In this document: positions 25,298 to 34,863 of the stretch, piece by piece
Numbering within the stretch: position 1 is the first letter of the stretch
Layout: each line of letters begins with the position of its first letter
Assembly: GCF_900112455.1 (NCBI RefSeq)
Contig: NZ_FOLT01000003.1
Coordinates: 62,001-126,000, forward strand
Length of the DNA: 64,000 nucleotides
Source: Alkalibacterium subtropicum
GTDB taxonomy: Bacteria; Bacillota; Bacilli; Lactobacillales; Carnobacteriaceae_A
Reading direction: 5' to 3'
Notes under the pieces: model-generated
The model's input: only the letters and a program-made list of their open reading frames with translations
What the model was told of the DNA's origin: nothing
Database searches by the model: none
Translations under genes and position numbers: made by a program

Positions 25298-26475
25298 TTG
25301 ATACCTTCCATTCTTTCAATATCAATTTTAAATTTAGTAAGGAACTTTGAACGCTTATCTTCAATATTATACTTATAATATTGTCTAGCTTCTTGAAAAT
25401 TTCTTTTTGACTGTAGTATTTGATTTTGAGGATCTTCTACCATATTTAATATTTTTTTCGATAATGAAGTGTAATCTCCCGCTTCAATTAACCAATCAGA
25501 ATCAATTAATTCAACAATGCCTCCTACCTTGCTTGAGATTATTGGACAACCTCTACTCATTGCTTCAATAATACTTCTTCCCTGTGCCTCAGCATAACTT
25601 GGTTGTAAAATAATATCGATTTTATCCATCCAATTATAAACAGACTTCCCACTAGGTAAAGTTCCCACAAAAAAAACATTGTCAGTCATATTATTGTTTT
25701 CTAATAGTTTTCTCCACCGATTCTGATCCCCTTCACCTAAAAATTCGACTTTGAAATCTGGCAACTTATCTTTTATTAATCCCAGAGCTTTTATTACTGT
25801 TTCATGCCCTTTATAATCGACATCTAATGAACCAATTAGTCCAAATCTTAAGTAGCTTCTTTTTTCTATAATTCTATTCAATCTTTCAAACAGAACATGA
25901 CTGTTGACGGGCTTAATATTTACATTTGGGCAGACTTCAATCTTCCCATTTGTAGGGTATCTTTTCTGTAAAAAATTTTTAGTTATATATATTGTGTACT
26001 TCGAATGTTTTATATGAAATCTATTAGTTAAGTAATCATAAGGAGCTAATATTTTACCTGCCAAATTACCATAGTTTATATTTGCATCCCATGCACAACC
26101 AACAACTTCAACCATATAAGGCTTGTTGTACTTCTTTGCATACTTAATCGCAAGATTTCCAATCAAACTTGGTAACCTAGCAATAACACAATCAGTTCCT
26201 TTAACCGCTTCTCTTATAACTCTCTTTGCTCTAAATACCTTATACATTTTTTTTATTGATTTGTAATTAGGAACTTTACAAAATTTGACATTTTTTCCAC
26301 TAGCAAGTGTCAAGTTTTTATTTACATCGTCAATTTCTACTTGTCTTGAAATTATTTGTAAATTATCAAAGACGCCCAAGTAACGAGATAAGACCTCATA
26401 CGACAACCCACCATTACTTAAAAATGTTTCATCAAACTTATAAAAAATATGATCATGAGCGAATAGTGCATTCAT
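25294..26475 (-). CDS. Glycosyltransferase, GT4 family
   Basis: The GT-B enzyme of 393 residues has the C-terminal donor-binding domain with the E-x7-E motif in SYAEAQGRSIIEAMSRGCPI near residue 310 and the loop FGLIGSLDVDYKGHETVIKA at about 215. It should add one sugar to the lipid-linked repeat from a nucleotide-sugar donor on the inner face of the membrane. It starts just after the upstream acyltransferase gene ends and overlaps the next by 4 bp, so it is part of the operon. Donor and acceptor are unknown. Confidence 0.85.
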   Translation of the reverse strand: MNALFAHDHIFYKFDETFLSNGGLSYEVLSRYLGVFDNLQIISRQVEIDDVNKNLTLASGKNVKFCKVPNYKSIKKMYKVFRAKRVIREAVKGTDCVIARLPSLIGNLAIKYAKKYNKPYMVEVVGCAWDANINYGNLAGKILAPYDYLTNRFHIKHSKYTIYITKNFLQKRYPTNGKIEVCPNVNIKPVNSHVLFERLNRIIEKRSYLRFGLIGSLDVDYKGHETVIKALGLIKDKLPDFKVEFLGEGDQNRWRKLLENNNMTDNVFFVGTLPSGKSVYNWMDKIDIILQPSYAEAQGRSIIEAMSRGCPIISSKVGGIVELIDSDWLIEAGDYTSLSKKILNMVEDPQNQILQSKRNFQEARQYYKYNIEDKRSKFLTKFKIDIERMEGIK

Positions 26476-26476
26476 T

Positions 26477-27055
26477 TTATCTCTCCTTAATCTTTTTTCC
26501 TGGCACTCCTCCGTAAATATAATTGCTCTCTACTGTATTCTTTATTACAGCTCCTGAAGCAATTATAGCTCCTTCATTTATAACTGAACCAGCCAATATT
26601 CGAGCTCCTGCTCCTATCCATACGTTAGATTTTATGATTGTTTCACGGTAAATAACTCCTTGATTTTTTATTAAAATATCACAATCAGTATATTTATGTT
26701 CTGAAGACATTATTGTGGTACTATGTGCAATTGAAACGTCATCTCCAATTTCAATTCCACCAATTGCATCGATATAACACATTGGATGAATACTAACGTT
26801 ATCACCTACAACCAAATTTTCTAAATGAAATATGTAAACCCCTGGATGTATACTCACATTATAACCACATTTATTTGTCAGTGATCTTAAAAGAATATAC
26901 CTAATAACCAATCCTGGTATTCCATTCTGATTTCTAAAACTATTCATGAGCAACATTCTCAATCTTCTTGGCAATACAGAAATAATATTTACTAATAAGT
27001 ATATAATGTTTTTGTATTTATCAAACTTGTCTCTTCCTCTTGACTTGTTCTCCAT
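26477..27055 (-). CDS. Hexapeptide-repeat O-acyltransferase
   Basis: The protein has 192 residues with hexapeptide repeats from about residue 70 (VSIHPGVYIFHLENLVVGDN, VSIHPMCYIDAIGGIEIGDD, SIAHSTTIMSSEHKY) and the end IYGGVPGKKIKER. It belongs to the WcaB/LacA-type acetyltransferases. It is the second such enzyme in the operon and has the same layout as that at 24755-25297, but the two are only distantly similar. It probably decorates a different position or sugar. Confidence 0.82.
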   Translation of the reverse strand: MENKSRGRDKFDKYKNIIYLLVNIISVLPRRLRMLLMNSFRNQNGIPGLVIRYILLRSLTNKCGYNVSIHPGVYIFHLENLVVGDNVSIHPMCYIDAIGGIEIGDDVSIAHSTTIMSSEHKYTDCDILIKNQGVIYRETIIKSNVWIGAGARILAGSVINEGAIIASGAVIKNTVESNYIYGGVPGKKIKER

Positions 27056-27056
27056 A

Positions 27057-28031
27057 TTAAATATTGTCCTTATACCATTCTATTGCTTCTTCAATACCAC
27101 GACCGAAATTCCAACTCGGATTATAATTAAGTAGATTTTTTGCTTTCTCAATATCTGCATTACTATGTTTTATGTCACCTTTTCTATCCGGCCCAAAAAT
27201 AGGTTCGATTTTTTTATCGAGCGCTTCAGATAATGAATTATACACATCAATAAGATATTCTCTTCCACCGTAAGCAATATTAAAAGCTTCTCCCGCCACT
27301 GCAGAAGATGCTTTACAGGCTTTAAGATTTGCTTCAATAACATTTTCGATATATGTGAAATCTCTACTTTGTTTGCCATCACCGTTAATAGTTGGGCGCT
27401 CATCATTTAATAGTTGTTTGATAAATTTTGGCAAAACTGCTGCATATGCCCCTTCTGGATCTTGTCTTTTACCAAACACGTTAAAGTATCTTAGACCATA
27501 AGTATCTAACCCATAAAGCCTAGAATATAATTTACCATATTCCTCATCAACTTTTTTTGTGAGCGCATATGGAGATAACACATTACCTTCTCTGCCTTCT
27601 TGCTTAGGAAGCTTTGGTTCATCACCGTATACTGAGGAGCTGGACGCGTAAACAAACTTTTTAACTCCATTTTGTCTGGCAGCCTCCATCATGTTTAAGG
27701 TACCTCTGATATTTACTTCTTCATATAGTAGAGGCATCTCTATACTCCTAGGTACACTTCCCCAAGCCGCTTGATTTAATACGTAATCAACACCTTTACA
27801 GGCATCCATACAAGTATTTAAATCCCTAATATCACCTTTAATGAATGTGTAGTTAGGATTATCTATGAATAAATCTATATTGGCTTGTTTACCGTTAGAT
27901 AAATCGTCCAAACACCTCACGTTATAACCTTTATCTAGTAATACTTCACACAGGTTAGAGCCAATAAACCCGGCTCCGCCTGTGACAAGAAAGACACTAT
28001 CTTTTGGAAATTCTACATTTTCATATCCCAT
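27057..28031 (-). CDS. UDP-N-acetylglucosamine 4-epimerase (WbpP/TviC-type)
   Basis: This short-chain dehydrogenase-type enzyme binds NAD at VTGGAGFIGSNLCEVL (residues about 15 to 30). It has the S-x-Y-x3-K catalytic pattern as SSVYG with YALTKK, and the WbpP/TviC hallmark NQAAWGSVPRSIEMP. It should interconvert UDP-GlcNAc and UDP-GalNAc, or their uronic acids. The next upstream gene encodes the matching dehydrogenase, so together they supply UDP-GalNAc uronic acid. The gaps to neighbours are 1 and 18 bp. Confidence 0.83.
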   Translation of the reverse strand: MGYENVEFPKDSVFLVTGGAGFIGSNLCEVLLDKGYNVRCLDDLSNGKQANIDLFIDNPNYTFIKGDIRDLNTCMDACKGVDYVLNQAAWGSVPRSIEMPLLYEEVNIRGTLNMMEAARQNGVKKFVYASSSSVYGDEPKLPKQEGREGNVLSPYALTKKVDEEYGKLYSRLYGLDTYGLRYFNVFGKRQDPEGAYAAVLPKFIKQLLNDERPTINGDGKQSRDFTYIENVIEANLKACKASSAVAGEAFNIAYGGREYLIDVYNSLSEALDKKIEPIFGPDRKGDIKHSNADIEKAKNLLNYNPSWNFGRGIEEAIEWYKDNI

Positions 28032-28049
28032 TAATAATCCACCTTTAAA

Positions 28050-29369
28050 TTAAAGTCTCCAGTATCTGTATCCAGCTATCTCATATTCTTTTCTGTCAAG
28101 AATTCCTTTTATATCGATTAGTACCTTAGTATTATTTGAACCTTCCTTAAATAATTTACTAATTTCATCTTGAGTTAATTTCAAAAATTGATCGTGTCCG
28201 ACGGCTAATATTATTGTATCCATATTCTTAATATCTTTTAAAGAATTAAACTCTAGCTCATATTCATGCTTGGCTTCTTCGGCATCTGCTACAGGATCAG
28301 CAATCAGCGGTGTGATTCCATATTCGTTTAATTCGTTATAAATATCAATAACTCTAGTATTTCTTGTATCTGGAGTATTTTCTTTGAAAGTAAAACCAAG
28401 TATTGCCACTTTAGCTTCTTTCACTGGGACGTTAGCTTTAATAAGGTTTTTAATAACGTTTTCAACAACGTATTTACCCATGTTGTCATTAATTCTTCTT
28501 CCAGATAAAATTATCTGTGAATGATAACCTAACTGCTCTGCTTTATAAGTTAAGTAGTATGGATCTATCCCTATGCAATGACCACCAACTAAACCAGGTG
28601 AGAATTTCAAGAAATTCCACTTTGTTCCCGCTGCTTCTAATACAGCTTTCGTGTCTATATTCATTTTGTCAAAAATAATTGATAATTCGTTCATGAATGC
28701 AATATTGATATCTCTTTGAGAGTTTTCAATAACTTTTGCCGCTTCAGCAACCTTAATAGAAGCTGCTCTGTGCACACCGGCGTCCACTACAAGTTCATAC
28801 ACTTTTGCGATGGTATCTAGAGACTCATCATCCATACCTGAGACAACTTTAACAATTGTTTCTAGTCTATGTATTTTATCGCCAGGATTGATTCTTTCTG
28901 GAGAATAGCCTACTTTGAAATCAACACCACATTTTAATCCTGATTCTTTCTCCAGTATCGGAATACAATTATCTTCCGTGACTCCAGGATATACTGTAGA
29001 TTCAAAGACAACGATTGAACCCTTAGTTAAGTTTCTGCCAACTGTTCTGCTAGCTGACTCTACTGGTCTTAGGTCAGGAGTATGGTCTGAATTTACTGGC
29101 GTAGGCACTGCTACAATATGAAACTTAGCTTCTTTTAGCTTTGTTTCATCTGCAGTAAATTCTACAGTAGTATTCTTGATTACTTCATCCCCAACTTCTT
29201 TAGTTGGATCGACGCCATTTTTATAAAGTTCAACCTTTTCTTTACTGATGTCAAACCCAATGACTTCAGCTATTTTTGCAAATGATACAGCTATTGGCAT
29301 ACCTACGTAACCAAGGCCTATCAGTGATATTTTTTCTTCTCTATTTTTAATCTTGTCATATAAATTCAT
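28050..29369 (-). CDS. UDP-N-acetyl-hexosamine 6-dehydrogenase (WbpO/TviB-type)
   Basis: The enzyme oxidises the C6 of a UDP-N-acetylhexosamine to a uronic acid with NAD+. It opens with the Rossmann loop LIGLGYVGMPIAVSFA and has the catalytic-cysteine motif FSPGLVGGHCIGIDPYYL near residues 250 to 270, a form typical of the WbpO/TviB branch. The 439-residue length fits. It overlaps the glycosyltransferase upstream by 4 bp and is followed by the 4-epimerase. A GlcNAc-specific (WbpA-type) enzyme is the alternative. Confidence 0.85.
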   Translation of the reverse strand: MNLYDKIKNREEKISLIGLGYVGMPIAVSFAKIAEVIGFDISKEKVELYKNGVDPTKEVGDEVIKNTTVEFTADETKLKEAKFHIVAVPTPVNSDHTPDLRPVESASRTVGRNLTKGSIVVFESTVYPGVTEDNCIPILEKESGLKCGVDFKVGYSPERINPGDKIHRLETIVKVVSGMDDESLDTIAKVYELVVDAGVHRAASIKVAEAAKVIENSQRDINIAFMNELSIIFDKMNIDTKAVLEAAGTKWNFLKFSPGLVGGHCIGIDPYYLTYKAEQLGYHSQIILSGRRINDNMGKYVVENVIKNLIKANVPVKEAKVAILGFTFKENTPDTRNTRVIDIYNELNEYGITPLIADPVADAEEAKHEYELEFNSLKDIKNMDTIILAVGHDQFLKLTQDEISKLFKEGSNNTKVLIDIKGILDRKEYEIAGYRYWRL

Positions 29370-30466
29370 TTTACATTCTCCTTTGTTATTTTGATTTGCT
29401 TTAGATAAGATTGTATAACTATATTTCTATCAAATTCTGTCTCTATTTTTTTTCTTCCTGCTGCCCCCATATCCTTCTTTTTTTCATAAGGAAGATTAAT
29501 AAAAGTTTTTATAGTTTCTACTAATGACTCTGTTGACTTAACATCAAAACCAAAACCACTTATTCCTTCATCAAACGTTTCTTTACATCCGTCTACGTTT
29601 GACGCAAGGACTGGTCTACCAGCAGAGGCAGATTCGAGCAAAACATTCGAGAGGCCCTCATGGTAGGAAGGTAATATCGTGGCGTGAGCGTCCTTGATAA
29701 ATTTATGTACATCATTTTGTTGCCCGTGATAATGTATTACTCCTTCATCGTCTAATTCTTCCAATTCCTTTAAATAATTCTCTTCACAAAATCCTACTAT
29801 ATGAAATTCTAGCTTATTATTATCTTTGAATCTTCTGGATGCATCAAGTAGCTCATCGATTCCTTTATTTTTCATGATTCTACCTATGTATAATAACCGG
29901 ATAGTATTATCTTCCAGAGGATACTCTTCAATTTGATGTTCTTCAAGATTTACTCCAGACCCCGGAATAACAATAGGAGCACTTTTTAATATTTCTTTTT
30001 CACAGAAGAATTCTTTATTTGATTTATTTTGGAAAAAAACAGAGTCTGCTTTCTTTAAACCCATTTTATAAAGAGATAATGTTAATTTTTGCATCATCCC
30101 CTGATTCTCTATTGCAGTGCCTAACCCTGTGATATTGGGAAGGTAAGGTGTATTAGTAAATCTACACGCCATCCCACCATAAATATTTGGCTTGATCGTA
30201 TAAGTAAGAACAATATCTGGTTTTATATTATGAATCATCCTTATGTAAGAGAGCATCAATCTTATATCAGAAATTGGATTTTTACCTCTCCGGTCTAAAT
30301 TTGATTCAATATAATTGCAACCCATACTTTTTAATAATGGAATATAATCGTCATCTGGCAAGGACACATAAACATTGTGACCTTGATCAATCAATTCTTT
30401 TAATAATTCTTTTCTGAATTTATATAGACCCATACCAAAGTTTGATAAAATTAATACTTTTGACAT
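29366..30466 (-). CDS. Glycosyltransferase, GT4 family (PglA/EpsD-like)
   Basis: The sequence opens with VLILSNFGMGLYKFRKELL, as in PglA- and EpsD-type transferases that add the second sugar to a bacillosamine-primed lipid. The donor domain holds LYIGRIMKNKGIDELLDA and the E-x7-E motif in SYHEGLSNVLLESASAGRPV. Its place next to the primer-synthesis genes fits the addition of the second residue, which is inference. It overlaps both neighbours, by 4 bp and by a single base. Confidence 0.86.
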   Translation of the reverse strand: MSKVLILSNFGMGLYKFRKELLKELIDQGHNVYVSLPDDDYIPLLKSMGCNYIESNLDRRGKNPISDIRLMLSYIRMIHNIKPDIVLTYTIKPNIYGGMACRFTNTPYLPNITGLGTAIENQGMMQKLTLSLYKMGLKKADSVFFQNKSNKEFFCEKEILKSAPIVIPGSGVNLEEHQIEEYPLEDNTIRLLYIGRIMKNKGIDELLDASRRFKDNNKLEFHIVGFCEENYLKELEELDDEGVIHYHGQQNDVHKFIKDAHATILPSYHEGLSNVLLESASAGRPVLASNVDGCKETFDEGISGFGFDVKSTESLVETIKTFINLPYEKKKDMGAAGRKKIETEFDRNIVIQSYLKQIKITKENVK

Positions 30467-31086
30467 TAGAATGCTCTCCTTGCTGGCACACCAAAATACG
30501 TTCCGGGTTCTTTGATATCATTTATAACCAACGTACCTGCACCGATTAAACACCCCGGACACAAGATGATATTGTTACTTACTACACTGCCTGTGCCTAT
30601 CCAATTATTCTTACCTACCTTTACAGTACCTGCTAAACTTACTCTAGGTGAGATATGCACAAAATCTTCAATTATATTATCGTGATCGATGTTAGAGCTA
30701 GTATTAATGATACACCCTTTCCCTATTCGGGTTGAACTATTGATCACTACACCTGCCATGACTACAGATCCTTTATCAATTTCGACATCAGTACCAATCG
30801 TTGCGTTTGGATGTATCAACGTGGTTACTGATAATTCCTCATCCGTCAGCATACACTGAACTTTTTCTCTAATCTTATTGTCTCCTATAGCCACAATAAA
30901 TTCTGCTATATCTTTATATTTAAAAGCGTCTTTAGTTTTACCAATGATATTCAAACCCATAGTCATGTTTTTTGACTCGTCATCATCTAGAAAGGAAATG
31001 TTAGTCCATTTATTAAGTTTTAATGCAATATCCGCTATAACTTTTCCATGCCCACTTGCACCAATAATTAATAATCTCTTTCTCAC
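30466..31086 (-). CDS. UDP-amino-sugar N-acetyltransferase (PglD/EpsM-type)
   Basis: The first 75 residues bind the sugar nucleotide with LLIIGASGHGKVIADIA and FIVAIGDNKIREK. Residues about 85 to 205 form a hexapeptide beta-helix, with the catalytic histidine in SSNIDHDNIIEDFVHISP and the end GVPARRAF. This matches PglD, NeuD and EpsM. It should acetylate the 4-amino group made by the aminotransferase at 31766, completing UDP-diacetamido-trideoxyhexose. Confidence 0.87.
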   Translation of the reverse strand: MRKRLLIIGASGHGKVIADIALKLNKWTNISFLDDDESKNMTMGLNIIGKTKDAFKYKDIAEFIVAIGDNKIREKVQCMLTDEELSVTTLIHPNATIGTDVEIDKGSVVMAGVVINSSTRIGKGCIINTSSNIDHDNIIEDFVHISPRVSLAGTVKVGKNNWIGTGSVVSNNIILCPGCLIGAGTLVINDIKEPGTYFGVPARRAF

Positions 31087-31112
31087 TATTTACTACAATC
31101 CTTTCCACATTT

Positions 31113-31763
31113 TTAGTTGTAAAAAGCTTTATCATTACCTTCGAATTTTTCCATGGTAGAAGAAGAGTTCGAACTAATCCCTTCCCTCACGAATACCTTT
31201 TTTATAGTCCGAAAAACGATCCTACAATCAGTAATAAATGTGACATTATCAACATATTCAACATCCAAATCAAATTTATCTTCCCAGCTGATCTCATTGC
31301 GTCCATTTACTTGTGCATGACCGGTAAGTCCTGGCCTTACTTCATGTCTTCTTTTTTGATGGTCGTTATAAAGATCCAGATACTGGATAAGTAACGGTCT
31401 TGGACCTACTATGCTCATATCACCTTTAATAATATTGATCAGTTCCGGAAGTTCATCTAACGATGTGGATCTCAGTGTTTTTCCAAAGTTCGTGAGTCTT
31501 ATATCGTCAGATAACAAGTTACCATCTTCATCAGTCTCATCTGTCATTGTTCTGAACTTATACATGGTAAAAATCTTTTCATCAAGTCCGGGTCTCTTTT
31601 GCTTGAAAAGCACCGGGCTGCCCAGTTTAATTCTTACTAGTACGCCAACAATTATTAGTACTGGACTTAGTACTACCATCGCTACTAGTGATAAAAATAA
31701 ATCCAACAATCTTTTAAAGTTTTTTTTATATACACCATGGTTCGCTGTATTATCTTTTATCAT
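31113..31763 (-). CDS. Initiating phosphosugar transferase (PglC/EpsL-type)
   Basis: This enzyme loads the first sugar-phosphate onto undecaprenyl phosphate. One membrane helix (residues about 15 to 40) is followed by the catalytic domain with SPVLFKQKRPGLDEKIFTMY, KFRTM, and SLDELPELINIIKGDMSIVG and PRPLL, all intact. I chose the ATG at 31763, 2 bp after the aminotransferase stop; a start at 31796 would run back into that gene. With the PglF-, PglE- and PglD-like enzymes around it, the first sugar is probably diacetamido-trideoxyhexose. Confidence 0.9.
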   Translation of the reverse strand: MIKDNTANHGVYKKNFKRLLDLFLSLVAMVVLSPVLIIVGVLVRIKLGSPVLFKQKRPGLDEKIFTMYKFRTMTDETDEDGNLLSDDIRLTNFGKTLRSTSLDELPELINIIKGDMSIVGPRPLLIQYLDLYNDHQKRRHEVRPGLTGHAQVNGRNEISWEDKFDLDVEYVDNVTFITDCRIVFRTIKKVFVREGISSNSSSTMEKFEGNDKAFYN

Positions 31764-31765
31764 TA

Positions 31766-32890
31766 TTATGACCACAAATCCTTGATAATTGAACAAATTT
31801 TCTCAAGGTCTTCATCTGTCATCTTTGTATCTGATGGCAAGCAGACACCATTCTCAAATAGTTTTTCACTTGTGTTTGATCCAATGTAATCATACTCTTC
31901 AAAAAACGGCTGCATGTGCATGGGTTTCCAAACTGGTCGGGATTCGATATTTTCTTTCTCTAATGTCTCCATCACGTCTAAAGGTCTAATTTCACCATTT
32001 AAAGTCATAACACTCAGCCAAAAGTTTGGCTCATTCCAATTATTGACAGGCATGAATTCTACACCTTCTAAATGCTCTAGTTCTTTTTTGTAAAAATCGA
32101 AAATGTACTTCTTCTTAGCGACTCTTCGGTCTAACACTTTAAGCTGTCCCCTGCCGATTCCTGCAACAACATTACTCATGCGGTAATTAAAACCTAATTC
32201 ACTGTGCTGATAATGTCTGGCTGTATCTCGCGATTGAGTAGACCAGAATCTGACCTTGTCAATTTTCTCTTCATCATCTGAGACTAACATTCCGCCCCCA
32301 GACGTTGTAATGATTTTATTCCCATTGAATGAGAATATCCCATATTTTCCGAACGTACCTGTGTGTTTTCCTTTGTAATAAGCCCCCAGAGATTCCGCCG
32401 CATCTTCTATGACTGGCACATTGTACTGGTCGCATATTTCAATGATTTTATCCATATCTGCAGAAAAGCCATATAAATGAACCACGATTACAGCTTTAAC
32501 GCGCTCACCGTATTTTTCAAAAGCTTCTTTCAAAGCATTAGGATCCATGTTCCATGTTTCATAATTACTATCAATGAATACTGGTGTAGCATTCTGATAA
32601 ATGATTGGATTGGCAGACGCAGAAAATGTAAGGGTTGGACAAAGGACGATATCTCCTTCTCCTACTCCAGCTGCTTTTAACGCTAAGTGAATAGCCCCTG
32701 TGCCAGAAGTAAGTGCTGCGGCATGTTTAGAACCCACTTTTTCAGCCAACTCTTTTTCAAATTCATTTACGTTTGGTCCTAGTGGCGCAACCCAGTTCGT
32801 ATCAAAGGCTTCCTGCACGTATTGCTGCTCGTAGCCTTCTTTACTCATATGTGGAGAAGCTAACCAGATTTTTTTATTTTCTGCTGTCAT
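31766..32890 (-). CDS. PLP-dependent sugar aminotransferase (PglE/EpsN-type)
   Basis: It transfers an amino group to the 4-keto sugar made by the dehydratase at 32986. The DegT/DnrJ/EryC1 pattern is clear: LTSGTGAIHLALKAAGVGEG, VIEDAAESLGAYYKGKHTGT, and the PLP lysine in FSFNGNKIITTSGGGML. I prefer the ATG at 32890; the frame is open to a GTG at 32899. It ends 2 bp before the phosphosugar transferase gene. Confidence 0.9.
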   Translation of the reverse strand: MTAENKKIWLASPHMSKEGYEQQYVQEAFDTNWVAPLGPNVNEFEKELAEKVGSKHAAALTSGTGAIHLALKAAGVGEGDIVLCPTLTFSASANPIIYQNATPVFIDSNYETWNMDPNALKEAFEKYGERVKAVIVVHLYGFSADMDKIIEICDQYNVPVIEDAAESLGAYYKGKHTGTFGKYGIFSFNGNKIITTSGGGMLVSDDEEKIDKVRFWSTQSRDTARHYQHSELGFNYRMSNVVAGIGRGQLKVLDRRVAKKKYIFDFYKKELEHLEGVEFMPVNNWNEPNFWLSVMTLNGEIRPLDVMETLEKENIESRPVWKPMHMQPFFEEYDYIGSNTSEKLFENGVCLPSDTKMTDEDLEKICSIIKDLWS

Positions 32891-32985
32891 ATTCGTCACC
32901 CTGCCTTATGTATGTGTTTTACGATTAACTATATCATTATGTATTGAAAGGCCCCACCTACTTAGCGTAGCTAAAGCCTTTACCC

Positions 32986-34842
32986 TTACGCATAGACCAT
33001 TTCTGTATCTTCATTTGTGTCGGGTTCATCTAGTTTGATCTTGTTGTTAGCGAATGCCACGAGCTGTACTTTAAGTTCTTCGTCAGAGAGTCGTTCTAGC
33101 CTTTTAACAAAATTCAAGACTTCATTAAGCGGTGCATTGGTAACTTTACCGATAAAGATTTTTTCATAAACTTGTTTCTTCGTATTCTCACTCTTACTTA
33201 AAAGTTCTTCATACAGTTTTTCACCAGGACGAATCCCTGATTCAGTGATCTTTATGTCTTTGTTCTTCGCTCCGCTGAGCTGAATCATTTGTTTAGCCAA
33301 GTCAACGATCTTGACTGGCTCGCCCATGTCCAGAACAAAGATTTCTCCTCCACGAGCCAGTGATCCTGCTTGGAGGACTAAACGGCTGGCTTCAGGAATC
33401 GTCATGAAGTAGCGGGTCATACGGAAGTCGGTGACAGTGATCGGTTCGCCTTTTTTGATCTGATCTTTAAAGACTGGGATCACACTCCCACGACTGCCTA
33501 GGACGTTCCCAAACCGTACGGCTACGAAGTTTGTTTTGCCTTCTTCATTCAGTCCAGTCACGATCATTTCGGCGATTCGCTTGGTGGCGCCCATGACGTT
33601 AGGTGGGTTAACGGCTTTGTCCGTTGAAACCATAACGAAACTCTGGACCCCGGCTGCTTTAGCCCCTTCTGCCATGTTCTTCGTACCGTAGACATTATTC
33701 TTGACTGCCTCTGTTGGATTATACTCCATTAGAGGGACATGCTTGTGTGCTGCCGCATGATAGACACGGTCCGGTTTGTACTGGGCCATGACTTTAAAGA
33801 TACGGTCGCGGTCCTGAATATCTGCGATAACAGGGACTAAATCGATCTCGTTCTTGTCCGCAAAAGGTTTTAGTTCTCTATTGATCAAATAAATCGAATT
33901 CTCTCCGTGTCCCAGAAGCAGGATACGTTTTGGTGAGAAACGGATGATTTGACGGCAAATTTCTGATCCGATCGATCCGCCAGCTCCAGAAACAAGAATC
34001 GTTTGACCGGAGAGCTGTGTCGCGATTTTTTCCATGTCTAGTTTCACTTCGTCACGACCGAGCAAGTCGGTCACATCAATCTCTTTGAATTCATTGACTT
34101 CATACGTGCCTTGAACCATATCTTCCACTGAAGGCATCTGGTTCACTTTGATATCTGTCTCATTACAGTAAGATACGATACGCTCTAAATCTTTAGATGA
34201 AAGAGATGGGATAGCGATCGTCACCTGGTCGACATCATACGTATCGATCAGCTTTTCGATGTCTTTCGTCTTGCCTAGTACCGGAACGCCATATACGGTT
34301 GTGTTTTTCTTGTTGTCGTCGTCATCCACGATACCGACAAATTCAATCGCCGGATCGTGCTGAAGGTTACGGATAAATAGTCCACCGCCTTCACCTGCTC
34401 CAACGATCAAGGTACGGAGTTTGGTGACGTCTTCGTTTCCGTTCAGCTTTTCTTTCTTCATGCGGTGCTCCATCAAAATCCGCCAGCCCACACGACTGGC
34501 AGGAATGATCATGGCTGTCAATATGTACCACAAGAACAGGAAACGCATGCTGAGGGGAGCGAAGGACATCGTGACGATATCACTCACTGTGAAGGCGAGG
34601 GTGATGATCAGCCCATGTACGATCGTCTCTCTGATACTCGTGTAGCGGTTGATCTTATCGAACAGCCTAAAGTAAAAGGCCAAGCCTATGTAGATACCCG
34701 CACTGACTAAGAGTGACCAGATCAGTGGCTCAGAATCTAAAGCGACAAGCGGACTCAAGAACAAATAGGCAAAGAGACCGGTCAGATAAAAGACCGTCAA
34801 ATCCAATGTGATTAAGGTGATGCGTTTCATTGTCCGATTCAT
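32986..34842 (-). CDS. UDP-GlcNAc 4,6-dehydratase, membrane form (PglF/EpsC/CapD-type)
   Basis: Four membrane helices (residues about 8 to 125) precede two Rossmann domains: a CoA-binding-like one (VGAGEGGGLFIRNLQHDP) and the catalytic one beginning LVSGAGGSIGSEICRQIIRF. The active site STDKAVNPPNVMGATKR carries the M-x3-K form, in place of Y-x3-K, that is typical of the family. The 618-residue length fits. It makes the 4-keto-6-deoxy intermediate for the next enzyme in the operon. It lies 20 bp after the phosphatase gene. Confidence 0.92.
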   Translation of the reverse strand: MNRTMKRITLITLDLTVFYLTGLFAYLFLSPLVALDSEPLIWSLLVSAGIYIGLAFYFRLFDKINRYTSIRETIVHGLIITLAFTVSDIVTMSFAPLSMRFLFLWYILTAMIIPASRVGWRILMEHRMKKEKLNGNEDVTKLRTLIVGAGEGGGLFIRNLQHDPAIEFVGIVDDDDNKKNTTVYGVPVLGKTKDIEKLIDTYDVDQVTIAIPSLSSKDLERIVSYCNETDIKVNQMPSVEDMVQGTYEVNEFKEIDVTDLLGRDEVKLDMEKIATQLSGQTILVSGAGGSIGSEICRQIIRFSPKRILLLGHGENSIYLINRELKPFADKNEIDLVPVIADIQDRDRIFKVMAQYKPDRVYHAAAHKHVPLMEYNPTEAVKNNVYGTKNMAEGAKAAGVQSFVMVSTDKAVNPPNVMGATKRIAEMIVTGLNEEGKTNFVAVRFGNVLGSRGSVIPVFKDQIKKGEPITVTDFRMTRYFMTIPEASRLVLQAGSLARGGEIFVLDMGEPVKIVDLAKQMIQLSGAKNKDIKITESGIRPGEKLYEELLSKSENTKKQVYEKIFIGKVTNAPLNEVLNFVKRLERLSDEELKVQLVAFANNKIKLDEPDTNEDTEMVYA

Positions 34843-34863
34843 GACTGTTTCCTCTCCTACTAT

